Positions 8,978-17,483 of a stretch of 64,000 bases of DNA are shown piece by piece. The translations under genes and the position numbers were made by a program. The DNA lies in assembly GCA_963695175.1 (NCBI GenBank), contig CAVOGG010000004.1:1363866-1427865 (forward strand). Direction: 5' to 3'. The stretch is from Fodinibacter sp963695175 (GTDB lineage: Bacteria > Actinomycetota > Actinomycetes > Actinomycetales > Dermatophilaceae). Each line of letters starts with the position of its first letter. The stretch's first letter is position 1. The notes below the pieces were generated by a model. It did not search any database. It was not told the DNA's origin and was given only the letters and a program-made list of their open reading frames with translations.

Positions 8978-10294
8978 GTGCCCACGCCCTACGAACCCGC
9001 AGCCGCGCACCCGCGCCCGGTGACCGACGGTGGTCCCGACGCCGGTGCGCTGGGATCGGGGCCGTCGGCGTACCCCTACGACCAGCGGTCCACCCGTCCG
9101 CCCCGGCCGCCGCTCGTGCGTTCGCGCACCCGCGGCTGGACCCCCGGGGTCAGCGGCGCGGTCGCCCGCCACCTCGGGATCTCGCGGCGCAGCGTGCGCT
9201 GGACGTTCGTGCTCCTCACCCTCGCCGGGGGCGCCGGCCTCGCGGCCTACGTGTTCCTGTGGGCGCTGACCCCCGAGGGGGACGTCGACGCTGACCCGTC
9301 GCAGGCCGAGGGCCACGACACACCGCCCGAGCGTCGGCAGTGGGGCCTGGTGCTCGGTGTCGGTGGGGTGCTCGTCGTCGTCGGCGTGGTGCTCCTCTCC
9401 CCGGTGCTCGGGGGAGGGGTCATCGGCACGGTCCTGGTGCCACTGTTCACGATCGCGGTCGGCGCCATCGTCGCGTGGTCGAACCTCGACGACGCCCAGC
9501 GCTCGCGGTGGATCGGCTCCGGCGAAGGGCGCTACGGCTGGATGCGGGTGGCGTTGGGCGCGGGCCTGACCGTGGCCGGCATCCTCGTGCTGGTCACCCG
9601 CGGCGAGTCCGTCTCGGCCGTCTGGGACGCCCTGCTCGCGGCCATCGCCGTGCTCGTCGGGGCGCTCATCATCGCCGCGCCCTGGGCCCTGCGGCTGTGG
9701 GGGGACCTGCGGCGCGAGCAGGTGGCCGCGGCGCGCGCCACCGAGCGCGCCGACATCGCCGCCCACCTGCACGACTCGGTGCTGCAGACGCTCGCGCTCA
9801 TCCAGCGCCAGTCGCACGACCCGGCCGCCGTCACCCGGCTGGCGCGCGCCCAGGAGCGCGAGCTGCGGTCCTGGCTGTATGCCGGCCCACAGGGCTCGCA
9901 GTCGACGCTCGCCGCCGCGGTCACCGAGGTCGCCCACGACGTCGAGGACGTGCACGGCGTGGTCATCGACCTGGTCGTGACCGGCGACCGGCCCTACGAG
10001 CCGCACGGTGCCGCGCTGGCGCAGGCCATGCGCGAGGCGCTGCTCAACGCGGTGCGGCACGGCGGCACGCCGGTGACGGCGTACGTCGAGATCGGGCCGA
10101 CCGGGGTCGAGGCGTTCGTGCGCGACCGCGGCGAGGGGTTCGACCTCGACACCGTGCCCGCCGACCGGCTCGGGGTGCGACAGTCGATCCTGGGGAGGAT
10201 GGAGCGGCACGGCGGTACGGCGAGCGTGCGGCGCCGCGACGACGGAACCGAGGTGGAGCTCCGGCTGCCACCGATCGAAGGAGGAACGTCATGA
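8978..10294 (+). CDS. PspC-domain sensor histidine kinase
   Basis: A 438-residue kinase. After a disordered N-terminus comes a PspC domain (GVSGAVARHLGISRRSVRW, about 50-75) and hydrophobic spans at about 78-95, 125-165 and 185-250. The HisKA_3-type dimerisation motif AAHLHDSVLQTLALIQRQ has the phospho-acceptor His near residue 262, and the ATPase domain has N (EALLNAVRHG) and G (DRGEGFDL) boxes. This is the NarL-type two-component architecture usual in actinobacteria. The PspC sensor and divergent pspC gene indicate envelope or membrane-stress sensing. The gene overlaps the response regulator by 4 nt. Confidence 0.92.
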   Translation: MPTPYEPAAAHPRPVTDGGPDAGALGSGPSAYPYDQRSTRPPRPPLVRSRTRGWTPGVSGAVARHLGISRRSVRWTFVLLTLAGGAGLAAYVFLWALTPEGDVDADPSQAEGHDTPPERRQWGLVLGVGGVLVVVGVVLLSPVLGGGVIGTVLVPLFTIAVGAIVAWSNLDDAQRSRWIGSGEGRYGWMRVALGAGLTVAGILVLVTRGESVSAVWDALLAAIAVLVGALIIAAPWALRLWGDLRREQVAAARATERADIAAHLHDSVLQTLALIQRQSHDPAAVTRLARAQERELRSWLYAGPQGSQSTLAAAVTEVAHDVEDVHGVVIDLVVTGDRPYEPHGAALAQAMREALLNAVRHGGTPVTAYVEIGPTGVEAFVRDRGEGFDLDTVPADRLGVRQSILGRMERHGGTASVRRRDDGTEVELRLPPIEGGTS

Positions 10295-11016
10295 GCCAAC
10301 CGACCACGACCGGTGGCGGCGCGAAGCGAGGCCCCGTGCGGGTCGTGCTCGTCGACGACCACCGGATGTTCCGAACCGGCGTTCGTGCCGAGCTCACGGA
10401 CGCCATGGCCGCGAGCGGGATCCCGGTGTGCGAGTTCGTCGGTGAGGCCCCGGACGTCGACACCGCCATCGCGGTGATCCGGGCCGAGCAGCCCGACGTC
10501 GTGCTGCTCGACGTGCACCTGCCCGGCGGGTCCGGCAACGGCGGGGTCGACGTCATCCGGGGCTGTTTCGGGGTCGAGGCGCGCACGGGCGCGCCGGTGC
10601 GCTTCCTCGCCCTGTCGGTGTCGGATGCCGCGGAGGACGTCATCGCCGTGATCCGCGCCGGGGCCCGCGGCTACGTCACCAAGACGATCGGCGCGCGTGA
10701 CCTGATCACCGCGATCCGCCGGGTCGCCGACGGGGATGCCGTGTTCTCACCGCGGCTCGCGGGCTTCGTGCTCGACGCGTTCGGTGCGGCCGCCGGCGAG
10801 ATCGCCGAGGTCGACGAGGAGCTCGACCGGCTCTCGGCCCGCGAGCGCGAGGTGATGCGGCTGATCGCCCGCGGCTACCAGTACAAGGAGGTCGCCAAGG
10901 AGCTGTTCATCTCGGTCAAGACGGTCGAGACGCACGTCTCCTCGGTGCTGCGCAAGCTGCAGCTGTCCTCGCGGCACGAGCTGACCGCCTGGGCGATGGG
11001 CCGCCGCCTTCTCTGA
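10291..11016 (+). CDS. LuxR/NarL-family response regulator
   Basis: A 241-residue regulator starting at ATG 10291, behind a strong GAAGGAGGAA ribosome site and overlapping the kinase stop. The receiver domain (about 10-140) has the acidic pocket VLVDDH, phospho-acceptor Asp in VVLLDVHLPG and the switch Lys in GYVTKTIG. The C-terminal LuxR helix-turn-helix (about 175-235) reads LSAREREVMRLIARGYQYK and VSSVLRKLQLSSRHEL. It probably controls the divergent pspC operon. Confidence 0.93.
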   Translation: MSQPTTTGGGAKRGPVRVVLVDDHRMFRTGVRAELTDAMAASGIPVCEFVGEAPDVDTAIAVIRAEQPDVVLLDVHLPGGSGNGGVDVIRGCFGVEARTGAPVRFLALSVSDAAEDVIAVIRAGARGYVTKTIGARDLITAIRRVADGDAVFSPRLAGFVLDAFGAAAGEIAEVDEELDRLSAREREVMRLIARGYQYKEVAKELFISVKTVETHVSSVLRKLQLSSRHELTAWAMGRRLL

Positions 11017-11065
11017 CCGTCTCGGGAGGCGCGGGGCGGGGGCGGAGGGCTCGGTGCACCCCACC

Positions 11066-11071
11066 TAGGGT
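11066..11071 (+). promoter_or_regulatory. -10 box TAGGGT, leaderless gene
   Basis: TAGGGT lies 7 nt before ATG 11079 and there is no ribosome site in between, so transcription probably starts at the start codon. Confidence 0.55.
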
Positions 11072-11078
11072 GTGGCCC

Positions 11079-11432
11079 ATGGATCTCCTGGTGAACGTGT
11101 TCGTCGTCCTCCACCTGCTCGGCATGGCCGCGATCATCGGCAGCGCGGTCTTCGTCGCGCGCGGCGCCGTGACCCCCGCCCTGCTGTGGGGCGCGCGCGC
11201 CCAGCTGCTGACCGGCATCCTCCTGGTCGGGCTGCTCCAGGCCGACGACGAGGACGTGAACAACACCAAGATCGGCGTCAAGCTGCTCGTCGCGATCGCC
11301 GTGGTGGCCTGCGCCGAGATCGCCGCGGGCAAGGAGCGCCGGGGCGAGGCCCGCCCGCAGCTGGTCAACGCCGCCGGCGCGCTGGCGCTGGTCAACGTCG
11401 CCATCGCCGTCCTCTGGACCACCGCCAGCTGA
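11079..11432 (+). CDS. small membrane protein, unknown function
   Basis: A 117-residue protein with three to four membrane spans (LLVNVFVVLHLLGMAAIIG, LLWGARAQLLTGILLVGLL, IGVKLLVAIAVVACAEI, AGALALVNVAIAVLW). A short acidic stretch, DDEDVNN, lies between spans two and three. No catalytic motif is visible. ATG 11079 is preferred over an in-frame GTG at 11070 because of the leaderless -10 box. It ends 24 nt from the convergent oxidoreductase. Confidence 0.8.
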   Translation: MDLLVNVFVVLHLLGMAAIIGSAVFVARGAVTPALLWGARAQLLTGILLVGLLQADDEDVNNTKIGVKLLVAIAVVACAEIAAGKERRGEARPQLVNAAGALALVNVAIAVLWTTAS

Positions 11433-11456
11433 CCCCTGGGTCGGGGTTGGGTGAGG

Positions 11457-12443
11457 TCAGGGGATGAGGAGCAGCTTGCCCTGGGTGCGCCGTCCCTCGA
11501 GGTCGGCGAACGCCGCCGCCGCCTCGGTGAGCGGGTAACGGCCGCCGACGGCCACCTGCAGGCTGCCGTCGGCCACGGCGCCGAGCAGCTCGCCGGCTCG
11601 CCACAGCAGCTCCTCCCGGGTGGCGATGTGGTGGGCCAGCGTCGGCCGGGTCAGGAACAGCGATCCGCCGCTGTTGAGCCGCTGGATGTCGAACGGCGGC
11701 ACCTGCCCGCTGGCGGCGCCGAACAGGGCGAGTGTCCCTCGGTGCCTCAGCGACGCCAGCGACGCGTCGAAGGTGTCCTTGCCCACGCCGTCGTAGGCGA
11801 CGTGGACCCCGCGCCCGTCGGTGAGTCGCCGCACCTCACCGGCGAGGTCGTCGACCGCGCGGTAGTCGATGACGTGGTCGGCCCCCAGGCCGCGCGCCGT
11901 GTCGCACTTGTCCGGGCCACCCGCCGTGGCGATCACCGAGCCGCCGCGCGCCCGCACCATCTGCACGAGCAGCTGGCCCACCCCGCCGGCCGCGGCGTGC
12001 ACGAGCGCGACGTCACCCGGCTGCACGGCATACGTGCTGGTGGTCAGGTAGTGCGCGGTCAGGCCCTGGAGCATGACCGCTGCCGCCGTCTCGAGGTCGA
12101 TCCCCTCGGGCACGGGGACGAGCTCGGATGCCGGCAGGGCCGCGAACCGCGCGGCGCTCCCCAGCGCCTGTGGCCAGGCCACGCGGTCGCCGGGCTGGAA
12201 GCCCTCGACCCCCTCGCCGGTCGACACGACGGTGCCCGCGCCCTCGTTGCCCGCCACGAACGGCGGTGACGTCGGGTAGACGCCCTCGCGCTGGTAGACG
12301 TCGATGAAGTTGACTCCGGCGGCGGCGACCTCGACGAGCACCTGGCCGCTCGCGGGGTCGGGCGCCGGGCGGTCCTCGACGGTGAGCACGTCGATGCCCC
12401 CGTGGGCCGTGACGACGAGGGCGGGGCCGGAGGAGGCTGTCAT
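11457..12443 (-). CDS. NADPH:quinone oxidoreductase, MDR superfamily
   Basis: A 328-residue zinc-free medium-chain dehydrogenase/reductase. The GroES-like N-terminal domain has GVNFIDVYQREGVYP and NEGAGTV. The Rossmann domain has HAAAGGVGQLLVQMVRARG, the nucleotide-binding AxxGGVG form seen in QorA. The catalytic zinc ligands of alcohol dehydrogenases are absent. It is expected to reduce quinones or enones with NADPH. Its ATG overlaps the stop of the GNAT gene by 4 nt, making a two-gene operon. Confidence 0.9.
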   Translation of the reverse strand: MTASSGPALVVTAHGGIDVLTVEDRPAPDPASGQVLVEVAAAGVNFIDVYQREGVYPTSPPFVAGNEGAGTVVSTGEGVEGFQPGDRVAWPQALGSAARFAALPASELVPVPEGIDLETAAAVMLQGLTAHYLTTSTYAVQPGDVALVHAAAGGVGQLLVQMVRARGGSVIATAGGPDKCDTARGLGADHVIDYRAVDDLAGEVRRLTDGRGVHVAYDGVGKDTFDASLASLRHRGTLALFGAASGQVPPFDIQRLNSGGSLFLTRPTLAHHIATREELLWRAGELLGAVADGSLQVAVGGRYPLTEAAAAFADLEGRRTQGKLLLIP

Positions 12444-13048
12444 CCCGCCACCCTAGGACCGCCGAACGCCGGTCTGGGCGCCAGCGCGCCCGTCGGAACC
12501 CAGTAGCGCCTCTTGACGCCCCGGACGTCCTCCAGCACACCCCCGTTGGCCTCGATGACCGCTGCCGACCCCGCGTTGTCGACGTCGCAGGTGAGCAGGG
12601 CCGGGTCGATGCCGAGGGCCGCCGCGTGGGGCAGGACGAGCCGCAGCGCCTCGGTGGCGACACCGCGTCGACGCGCGCTCGGGCGCACCGAGTAGCCGAT
12701 GTGGCCGCCGACCTCGAGGAGGAACGGGGTCAGTGAGTGCCGCACCGAGATCGACCCGAGGTAGGTCTCGGGGTCGGCGTCGTCGACGACCCAGTAGAAC
12801 GTGCACGGCACGTGGCCGGACGGGCGTGGCGCGTCCTCCCGGGCGCGGTCGAGCCGCCACTGCACGAACCGGGCGAACCCGTCATCCGTCTCGAGCTCCT
12901 CGCGGGTCCAGACCACCCCGCCGTAGCCCTTGTCGTCGGGCGCCTCGACCCAGTCGCCGTCGCCGTCGCGATGTCCGCCGCCGAACTCGTCGTGCGCCTC
13001 GAGGTAGCTGCGGTGCACGCGGACGTGGGGGCGGTCGAGCCGGATCAT
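12440..13048 (-). CDS. GNAT family N-acetyltransferase
   Basis: A 202-residue acetyltransferase. The acetyl-CoA loop is in SVRPSARRRGVATEALRLVL (about 130-150), preceded by the beta strand of GGHIGYSV and followed by DVDNAGSAAVIEANGGVLE, the usual RimJ-like layout. The acceptor is unknown. ATG 13048 lies 6 nt after a TACCGT -10 box (13055-13060, minus strand), so the gene looks leaderless; an in-frame GTG at 13084 is less likely. It is translationally coupled to the downstream quinone reductase. Confidence 0.87.
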   Translation of the reverse strand: MIRLDRPHVRVHRSYLEAHDEFGGGHRDGDGDWVEAPDDKGYGGVVWTREELETDDGFARFVQWRLDRAREDAPRPSGHVPCTFYWVVDDADPETYLGSISVRHSLTPFLLEVGGHIGYSVRPSARRRGVATEALRLVLPHAAALGIDPALLTCDVDNAGSAAVIEANGGVLEDVRGVKRRYWVPTGALAPRPAFGGPRVAG

Positions 13049-13099
13049 CCTGCGACGGTAAGCGATCCGCGTCGGCGCGGCCACTTCATTGCCCGGCGC

Positions 13100-13936
13100 T
13101 CAGCGCGGGCGCAGCGAGAGCAGCACGGCGTCGAGCATGGCCGGGGTGAGTCGCCCGGTGAACGTGTTGTGCGGGCTCACGTGGTAGCAGCCGACGAGCC
13201 GGATGCCGTGTCCCTCCGGCGTCGTGAGGGTCACCTCGGCGGCGTGGCCGAACTTCGGCTTCGGGCGCGGCACGTCCCAGCCGAGCCCCCGGGCTGCCGC
13301 CAGGGCTGCGTCCCACCCGATCGCGCCGAGGCAGAGGATCGCCCGCAGTCGAGGGGCGGCCAGCTCGAGGTCGCGTTCGAGCCACGCCGAGCAGGTCGCT
13401 CGCTCCGCCGGGGTTGGCTTGTTGGCCGGCGGCGCGCACCGCACGGCGGCGACGATGCGGATGCCGGTCAGCGACTGGCCGTCCCCGGCCGCGACCGACG
13501 TCGGCAGCGCCGCGAACCCGGTGCGGTGCAACGCGGCATACAGGACGTCGCCGGAGGAGTCGCCGGTGAACATCCGGCCCGTGCGGTTGGTGCCGTTGGC
13601 GGCCGGGGCGAGCCCGACGAGCAGCACCTCGGCGTCGGGGTCGCCGAACGACGGTCCGGGCCGGCCCCAGTACGGCTGGTCGGCGAACGACGCCCGGCGG
13701 CCCGAGCGGGCGACGTCCTCGCGCCAGTGGACGAGGCGGGGGCAGGCCCGGCACACCGAGATCCGCGCCTGCAGTTCCGGGACGCCGGTGCTCGACGCCG
13801 CCAGCCGTCGCACCGCCGCAGGGGTCTTCGCCACGGGAGTCGTCGCGTCGGCCGGGTCACCCGGCCACCCGCTGCCGGCCGGCACCGGTGAGGCGAACAG
13901 GCCGCCGGTGACCGGGTGCGGGTCGAGGGGCTCCAT
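13100..13936 (-). CDS. uracil-DNA glycosylase, type 5 (UdgB)
   Basis: A 278-residue DNA repair enzyme. The Fe-S cluster cysteines appear in CRACPRL (about 70) and RCAPPANKPTPAERATC. Motif A is GLAPAANGTNRTGRMFTGD, the family 5 form that lacks the activating Asp or Asn found in other UDGs. The C-terminal motif is GCYHVSPHNTFTGRLTP. The enzyme removes uracil, and in characterised members hypoxanthine, from DNA. Such repair is expected to matter in a very GC-rich genome where cytosine deamination is frequent. It is divergent from the FAD oxidoreductase, with 28 nt between start codons. Confidence 0.92.
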   Translation of the reverse strand: MEPLDPHPVTGGLFASPVPAGSGWPGDPADATTPVAKTPAAVRRLAASSTGVPELQARISVCRACPRLVHWREDVARSGRRASFADQPYWGRPGPSFGDPDAEVLLVGLAPAANGTNRTGRMFTGDSSGDVLYAALHRTGFAALPTSVAAGDGQSLTGIRIVAAVRCAPPANKPTPAERATCSAWLERDLELAAPRLRAILCLGAIGWDAALAAARGLGWDVPRPKPKFGHAAEVTLTTPEGHGIRLVGCYHVSPHNTFTGRLTPAMLDAVLLSLRPR

Positions 13937-13964
13937 GCCGCCCACGCTAGGGGAGGATGCGGGC

Positions 13965-14918
13965 ATGGCACGCGTGACGGTGGTCGGCGGTGGCGTCATG
14001 GGGTTGACGTCGGCGCTCGGTCTGGCCCGGGCCGGCCACGTGGTGCGCTGCGTGCGTGACGAGCCGGTGGCCGACACCACGTCTGCGGTGGCCGGTGGTC
14101 TCTGGTTCCCCTACCACGTCGAGCCGCACGCCCGGGTGCTCGCCTGGGGGCGGGTGGCGTTCGACCGGTTCACGGCGCTGGCCCGAGACCCCGAGACCGG
14201 GGTGGCCGTGCGCGAGGGCGTTCTCGTCGAGCGAGCCGGGGCCGACCGGTGGTGGACCGAGGCGCTACCGACCTGGCGCGAGGCCCGCGCCGACGAGCTG
14301 CCGGCCGGCGCGAGCGGCGGGGTCATCGCGACGGTGCCGCTCGTGACCATGCCGGTGTTCCTGCGGTGGCTGGAGGGCCGGTGCATCGAGGCCGGTGTCG
14401 ACCTCGTCAGGGGGTGGGTGAGGGACCTGGCCGAGGTCCCCGGCGACGTGGTCGTCGTGGCCGCGGGCCTGCGCTCGGGGCCGCTGCTCGACGACCACGC
14501 CGGGATGCCGTCGCGCGGCCAGGTCGCGCTCCTCGCCAACCCCGGGCTCACCCGCTGGCTGGTCGACGACGACCACCCCGACGGCATGGTCTACGCGCTG
14601 CCGCACCCCGACTGGGTCGTCTGCGGCGGCACCGACGTCAGCGGGTCGTGGGACACCGAGCCCGATCGCCAGGTGCACGATGCGGTCCTCCGCCGGGTCC
14701 GCGAGGTGGTGCCCGAGCTGGCCGGCGCCCAGGTGCTCGGGGCCAGGGTCGGACTGCGGCCGATGGCACCCGAGGTGCGGCTCGCGGCATCCGAGGTCGG
14801 TGGGCGACCGGTGGTGACCTGCTACGGCCACGGCGGCGCGGGGGTGACCCTGTCGTGGGGGTGCGCCGACGAGGTGGTGCGGCTCGTCGGTCAGGCGAAC
14901 GGCGTCACGACTCCCTAG
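13965..14918 (+). CDS. FAD-dependent D-amino-acid oxidase-like protein
   Basis: A 317-residue flavoprotein. The N-terminal dinucleotide-binding motif is VVGGGVMGLTSALGLARAGH, followed by the DAAO-type AGGLWFPYHVEP. Near the C-terminus are GARVGLRPMAPEVRL and YGHGGAGVTLSWG, matching the R-P and GHGGxGxTLSWG elements of D-amino-acid oxidase. Expected reaction: oxidative deamination of D-amino acids with release of hydrogen peroxide. ATG 13965 lies 9 nt after GGAGG. The length (usual about 320) is complete. Confidence 0.9.
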   Translation: MARVTVVGGGVMGLTSALGLARAGHVVRCVRDEPVADTTSAVAGGLWFPYHVEPHARVLAWGRVAFDRFTALARDPETGVAVREGVLVERAGADRWWTEALPTWREARADELPAGASGGVIATVPLVTMPVFLRWLEGRCIEAGVDLVRGWVRDLAEVPGDVVVVAAGLRSGPLLDDHAGMPSRGQVALLANPGLTRWLVDDDHPDGMVYALPHPDWVVCGGTDVSGSWDTEPDRQVHDAVLRRVREVVPELAGAQVLGARVGLRPMAPEVRLAASEVGGRPVVTCYGHGGAGVTLSWGCADEVVRLVGQANGVTTP

Positions 14919-14938
14919 CCCGAGCTCCGCACCGCAGA

Positions 14939-15019
14939 GTCAGGAGCACTTCGCGGGCTCAGGAGGTTCTCGCCGAGTCAGGGGCGTACATGGACCTGAC
15001 TCGGCGAAGTGCTCCTGAC
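14939..15019. repeat. palindromic element family A, copy 1
   Basis: The outer arms GTCAGGAGCACTTCGC (14939-14954) and GCGAAGTGCTCCTGAC (15004-15019) are perfect 16-bp inverted repeats. Two more TCAGG/CCTGA units lie inside. It is intergenic, between convergent genes. Related copies lie at 16801 and, inverted, at 38781. Confidence 0.85.
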
Positions 15020-15031
15020 TTCGCGGGAGGG

Positions 15032-15478
15032 TCAGGCGTCGGATGCCGGGCGCGAACGACCCGCCTTCGTCTCGCCGCGCCGCTTCTTGGCCGAGAGCCG
15101 TCGCTCCTTCGACCCGCGGGTCGGCCGGGTGGCGCGACGGGGCGCCGGCGGGGGAGCCATCGCGTCGCGCAGCAGGTCGGCCATCCGCTCGCGCGCGGCC
15201 ACCCGGTTGCGGCGCTGCTGGCGGTGCTCCGACGCGGCGACGACGAGCAGCCGGCCGCCGACCAGCCGCGGGTCGAGCGCCCGCAGCACTCGCAGCCGCT
15301 GGGTCTCGGTGAACCCGGCGAAGGCGTCGACGTCGAGCTCGAGCTCGACCCGGCTGTCGGCGGTGTTCACACCCTGGCCGCCCGGCCCCGACGACCGCGA
15401 GAAGCGCTCGACCAGCAGGTCGCCGGGCACCGTCAGCCCTTGCGGCACACCGGGACCCGGTGGAACCACGAGGTCCAT
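15032..15478 (-). CDS. arfB: ribosome rescue hydrolase ArfB
   Basis: A 148-residue release-factor homologue with the peptidyl-tRNA hydrolysis motif GGQ in SSGPGGQGVNTADSRVEL (about 30-47). It lacks the codon-recognition domains and ends in a basic tail (RRLSAKKRRGETKAGR) that in characterised ArfB/YaeJ enters the empty mRNA channel of stalled ribosomes. Length matches the family. Its ATG shares one base with the stop of the upstream LigD-like polymerase gene (TGATG). Confidence 0.92.
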   Translation of the reverse strand: MDLVVPPGPGVPQGLTVPGDLLVERFSRSSGPGGQGVNTADSRVELELDVDAFAGFTETQRLRVLRALDPRLVGGRLLVVAASEHRQQRRNRVAARERMADLLRDAMAPPPAPRRATRPTRGSKERRLSAKKRRGETKAGRSRPASDA

Positions 15479-16467
15479 CAGGGCTTCCCCGTGTCGTCCT
15501 CGGGCTCGGGCGGCGGCTCGGCGCCGGCGGCCTCGTCACGCTCGGCCCACTCGAGCAGGGGCGCGATGTCGAACACGGCGTCGTCGATGCCGGCGTGCAG
15601 GTCGCCGAGCTCGGCATACCGTTTCGGGACCGTCGCGATGGTGAAGTCGTTGGGCTCGACGTCGTCGAGCTCGTCCCACCGGAACGGCGTCGAGACCGTG
15701 CCGATGTCGTTGCCGCGCACCGAGTACGCGGCCGCGATCGTGTGGTCGCGCGCGTTCTGGTTGTAGTCGACGAACACCGCCTCGGGGTCGCGGTCCTTGC
15801 GCCACCAGGTCGTCGTGACGTCGTCGGGGATGCGGCGCTCCACCTCCCGCGCGAACGCCAACGCACCTCGGCGGACGTCGCCGAAGCCGTGGTCGGGGCG
15901 GATCCGCACGTAGACGTGCAGGCCGTGGCCCCCACTCGTCTTCGGCCACCCCACGGCGCCGAGCTCGTCGAGCACCTCGTGCGCGACGTGGGCAGCCTGC
16001 CGCACGCGGGAGAAGGGGGCGTCCGGCATCGGGTCGAGGTCGATGCGCCACTCGTCGGGCTTCTCGGTGTCGGCCCGGCGGCTGTTCCACGGGTGGAACT
16101 CCACGGTGCTCATCTGCACCGCCCACGCGACGTCGGCCAGCCGGGTGACGCACAGCTCGTCGGCGTGCAGGCCGTAGCGGGGGAAGTGCAGCCGCACCGT
16201 CTCGACCCACGGCGGCGCCCCGCGCGGAAGCCGCTTCTGGTGCACCTTGTTCCCGGAGACGCCGTCGGGGAAGCGGTGCAGCATGCAGGGCCGCTGGCGC
16301 AGGGCGTTGACGATGCCGTCGCCGACCGAGAGGTAGTAGTTGACCAGGTCGAGCTTGGTCTCGCCCCGGGCGGCGAAGTAGACCCGCTGCGGGCTCGAGA
16401 CCCGCACGTCGAAGCCGTCGACGTCGAGCACGACCGGCTCCCCGAACTCACCCTTGCGCGAGGCCAT
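15478..16467 (-). CDS. LigD-type polymerase/primase (NHEJ)
   Basis: A 329-residue stand-alone LigD polymerase domain (archaeo-eukaryotic primase fold). Visible elements are KLDLVNYYLSVGDGIVNAL, FPDGVSGNKVHQK, the catalytic acidic pair in EWRIDLDPMPD, KTSGGHGLHVYVRI and the third Asp region VFVDYNQNARDHTIAAAYSVR. In bacteria the domain adds ribonucleotides at double-strand ends during non-homologous end joining. No ligase, nuclease domain or Ku gene is in the window. A TACGGT box (16475-16480, minus) lies 7 nt before the ATG, so the gene appears leaderless. Confidence 0.92.
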   Translation of the reverse strand: MASRKGEFGEPVVLDVDGFDVRVSSPQRVYFAARGETKLDLVNYYLSVGDGIVNALRQRPCMLHRFPDGVSGNKVHQKRLPRGAPPWVETVRLHFPRYGLHADELCVTRLADVAWAVQMSTVEFHPWNSRRADTEKPDEWRIDLDPMPDAPFSRVRQAAHVAHEVLDELGAVGWPKTSGGHGLHVYVRIRPDHGFGDVRRGALAFAREVERRIPDDVTTTWWRKDRDPEAVFVDYNQNARDHTIAAAYSVRGNDIGTVSTPFRWDELDDVEPNDFTIATVPKRYAELGDLHAGIDDAVFDIAPLLEWAERDEAAGAEPPPEPEDDTGKP

Positions 16468-16474
16468 GCCAGAC

Positions 16475-16480
16475 ACCGTA
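16475..16480 (-). promoter_or_regulatory. -10 box TACGGT for ligD-like/arfB operon
   Basis: On the minus strand TACGGT is followed by 7 nt and ATG 16467. There is no Shine-Dalgarno sequence, so the mRNA is probably leaderless. Confidence 0.5.
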
Positions 16481-16508
16481 TGCCGTGTCGTCGGGTCCCG
16501 GACCAGCA

Positions 16509-16542
16509 CGCGGCCACCGGGTCCAAAACACCGGTGGCCGCG
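16509..16542. repeat. perfect 12-bp inverted repeat upstream of ligD-like gene
   Basis: CGCGGCCACCGG (16509-16520) and CCGGTGGCCGCG (16531-16542) flank a 10-nt A-rich loop. It lies 42 nt upstream of the start codon, beyond the -10 box, so it could be an operator or a terminator of antisense transcription. Apart from this hairpin and repeat A copy 2, the 534 nt between 16468 and 17001 show no gene. Confidence 0.55.
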
Positions 16543-16800
16543 CGGTCGTCCCCGGGGTGACCCGATGGGTCGATGTCGGTGACCCGCGTGGCCCGCATGA
16601 CGTGGTCGTGGTCCGCGTGGTCCGAGTAGTCCGCGCGTCCTGACGATCGTCCCACCGGGCCGGTGGGGTCGGGGCCCGCGCACCGAACAGTACGGGTCTG
16701 TCGAAGGTTGCCGGCCGAGGCGCCTGGCGGCGGGCCGGTGCGTCGACCCGGGGAGGGCGTGTGGGTGCGGGCTGGTGGGTCGCCCGTGTACTGATGCGGA

Positions 16801-16881
16801 GTCAGGAGCAGTTCGTGGGTTCAGGAGGTTCTCGCCGGGTCAGGGCCGTATACGCACCTGACGTGGCGAAGTGCTCCTGAC
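16801..16881. repeat. palindromic element family A, copy 2
   Basis: GTCAGGAGCAGTTCGT (16801-16816) pairs with GCGAAGTGCTCCTGAC (16866-16881) with two mismatches. The interior TCAGGAGGTTCTCGCCG matches copy 1. It has the same orientation as copy 1 and is intergenic. Confidence 0.8.
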
Positions 16882-17001
16882 TTCGCGAGGAAGCCGGGAG
16901 CGCAACCTTCGACAAAGTATCGACAGCATGGCCGGGCCCCGCCTAGCGTGCAGACACCGACCCAGGCCAACCGGCAGAGGTCCCTGCAGGAGGACATTTC
17001 C

Positions 17002-17322
17002 ATGAGCACCCGTACCCGTATCGCCGCAGCCGCCTTCGTCGCCGCCGCAGGCGCGAGCGTCCTCGTCGCAGCGCCGGCCCAGGCAGCCACCCCGGACACC
17101 GCGTGCATGAAGGCCGGCATCGCCACCCTCAAGGCGGTCGGCCTCCACAGCGCTGTCGCGAAGAACGGCATCACGGTCGCAACAGCGGTCTCGGTGGGCG
17201 TGACGGCACGCAACGGCCTGCCCCAGGGGTTCACCCTCGACACGGTCATCCCGTACTCGACCCTGCTCGCGGACCACCGCGCAGGTGGCGACAGCATCTT
17301 CGTCTACCCCTGGTGCGGCTGA
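17002..17322 (+). CDS. small secreted protein, unknown function
   Basis: A 106-residue protein. A clear Sec signal peptide (MSTRTRIAAAAFVAAAGASV, then LVAAPAQA) suggests cleavage after AQA, giving about 77 mature residues. Two cysteines (TACMKAG and near-terminal PWCG) could form a disulfide. No known domain was recognised. ATG 17002 sits 8 nt after GCAGGAGGAC, a good ribosome site, and is preferred over a longer frame from 16948. It stands alone, followed by a strong terminator. Confidence 0.75.
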   Translation: MSTRTRIAAAAFVAAAGASVLVAAPAQAATPDTACMKAGIATLKAVGLHSAVAKNGITVATAVSVGVTARNGLPQGFTLDTVIPYSTLLADHRAGGDSIFVYPWCG

Positions 17323-17385
17323 TCCGGTCGGCCAGACGCACCCCTGCGCGGTCAGCGCTCCTGAACCACGCAGCGGCGCGGCCAC

Positions 17386-17421
17386 GGGCGGCCGGGACCT
17401 CGGTGGTGGTCCCGGCCGCCC
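17386..17421 (+). terminator. intrinsic-type hairpin after secreted protein gene
   Basis: A perfect 14-bp stem, GGGCGGCCGGGACC (17386-17399) with GGTCCCGGCCGCCC (17408-17421), and an 8-nt loop. No U-tract follows. Confidence 0.75.
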
Positions 17422-17467
17422 TTCGCGTGACGGGGCGCGGCTGACGGCTGGGGTCGGCGGCGCCACG

Positions 17468-17473
17468 TAGGGT
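17468..17473 (+). promoter_or_regulatory. -10 box TAGGGT for pcrA
   Basis: TAGGGT lies 10 nt before ATG 17484 with no ribosome site between them, suggesting a leaderless or near-leaderless mRNA. Confidence 0.5.
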
Positions 17474-17483
17474 TGGCCCCGAC

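Noticed and set aside
7727..10210. 827-residue minus-strand frame joining pspC to an upstream extension
   Set aside because: Everything before ATG 8863 is antisense to the histidine kinase; only the part after that start is coding.
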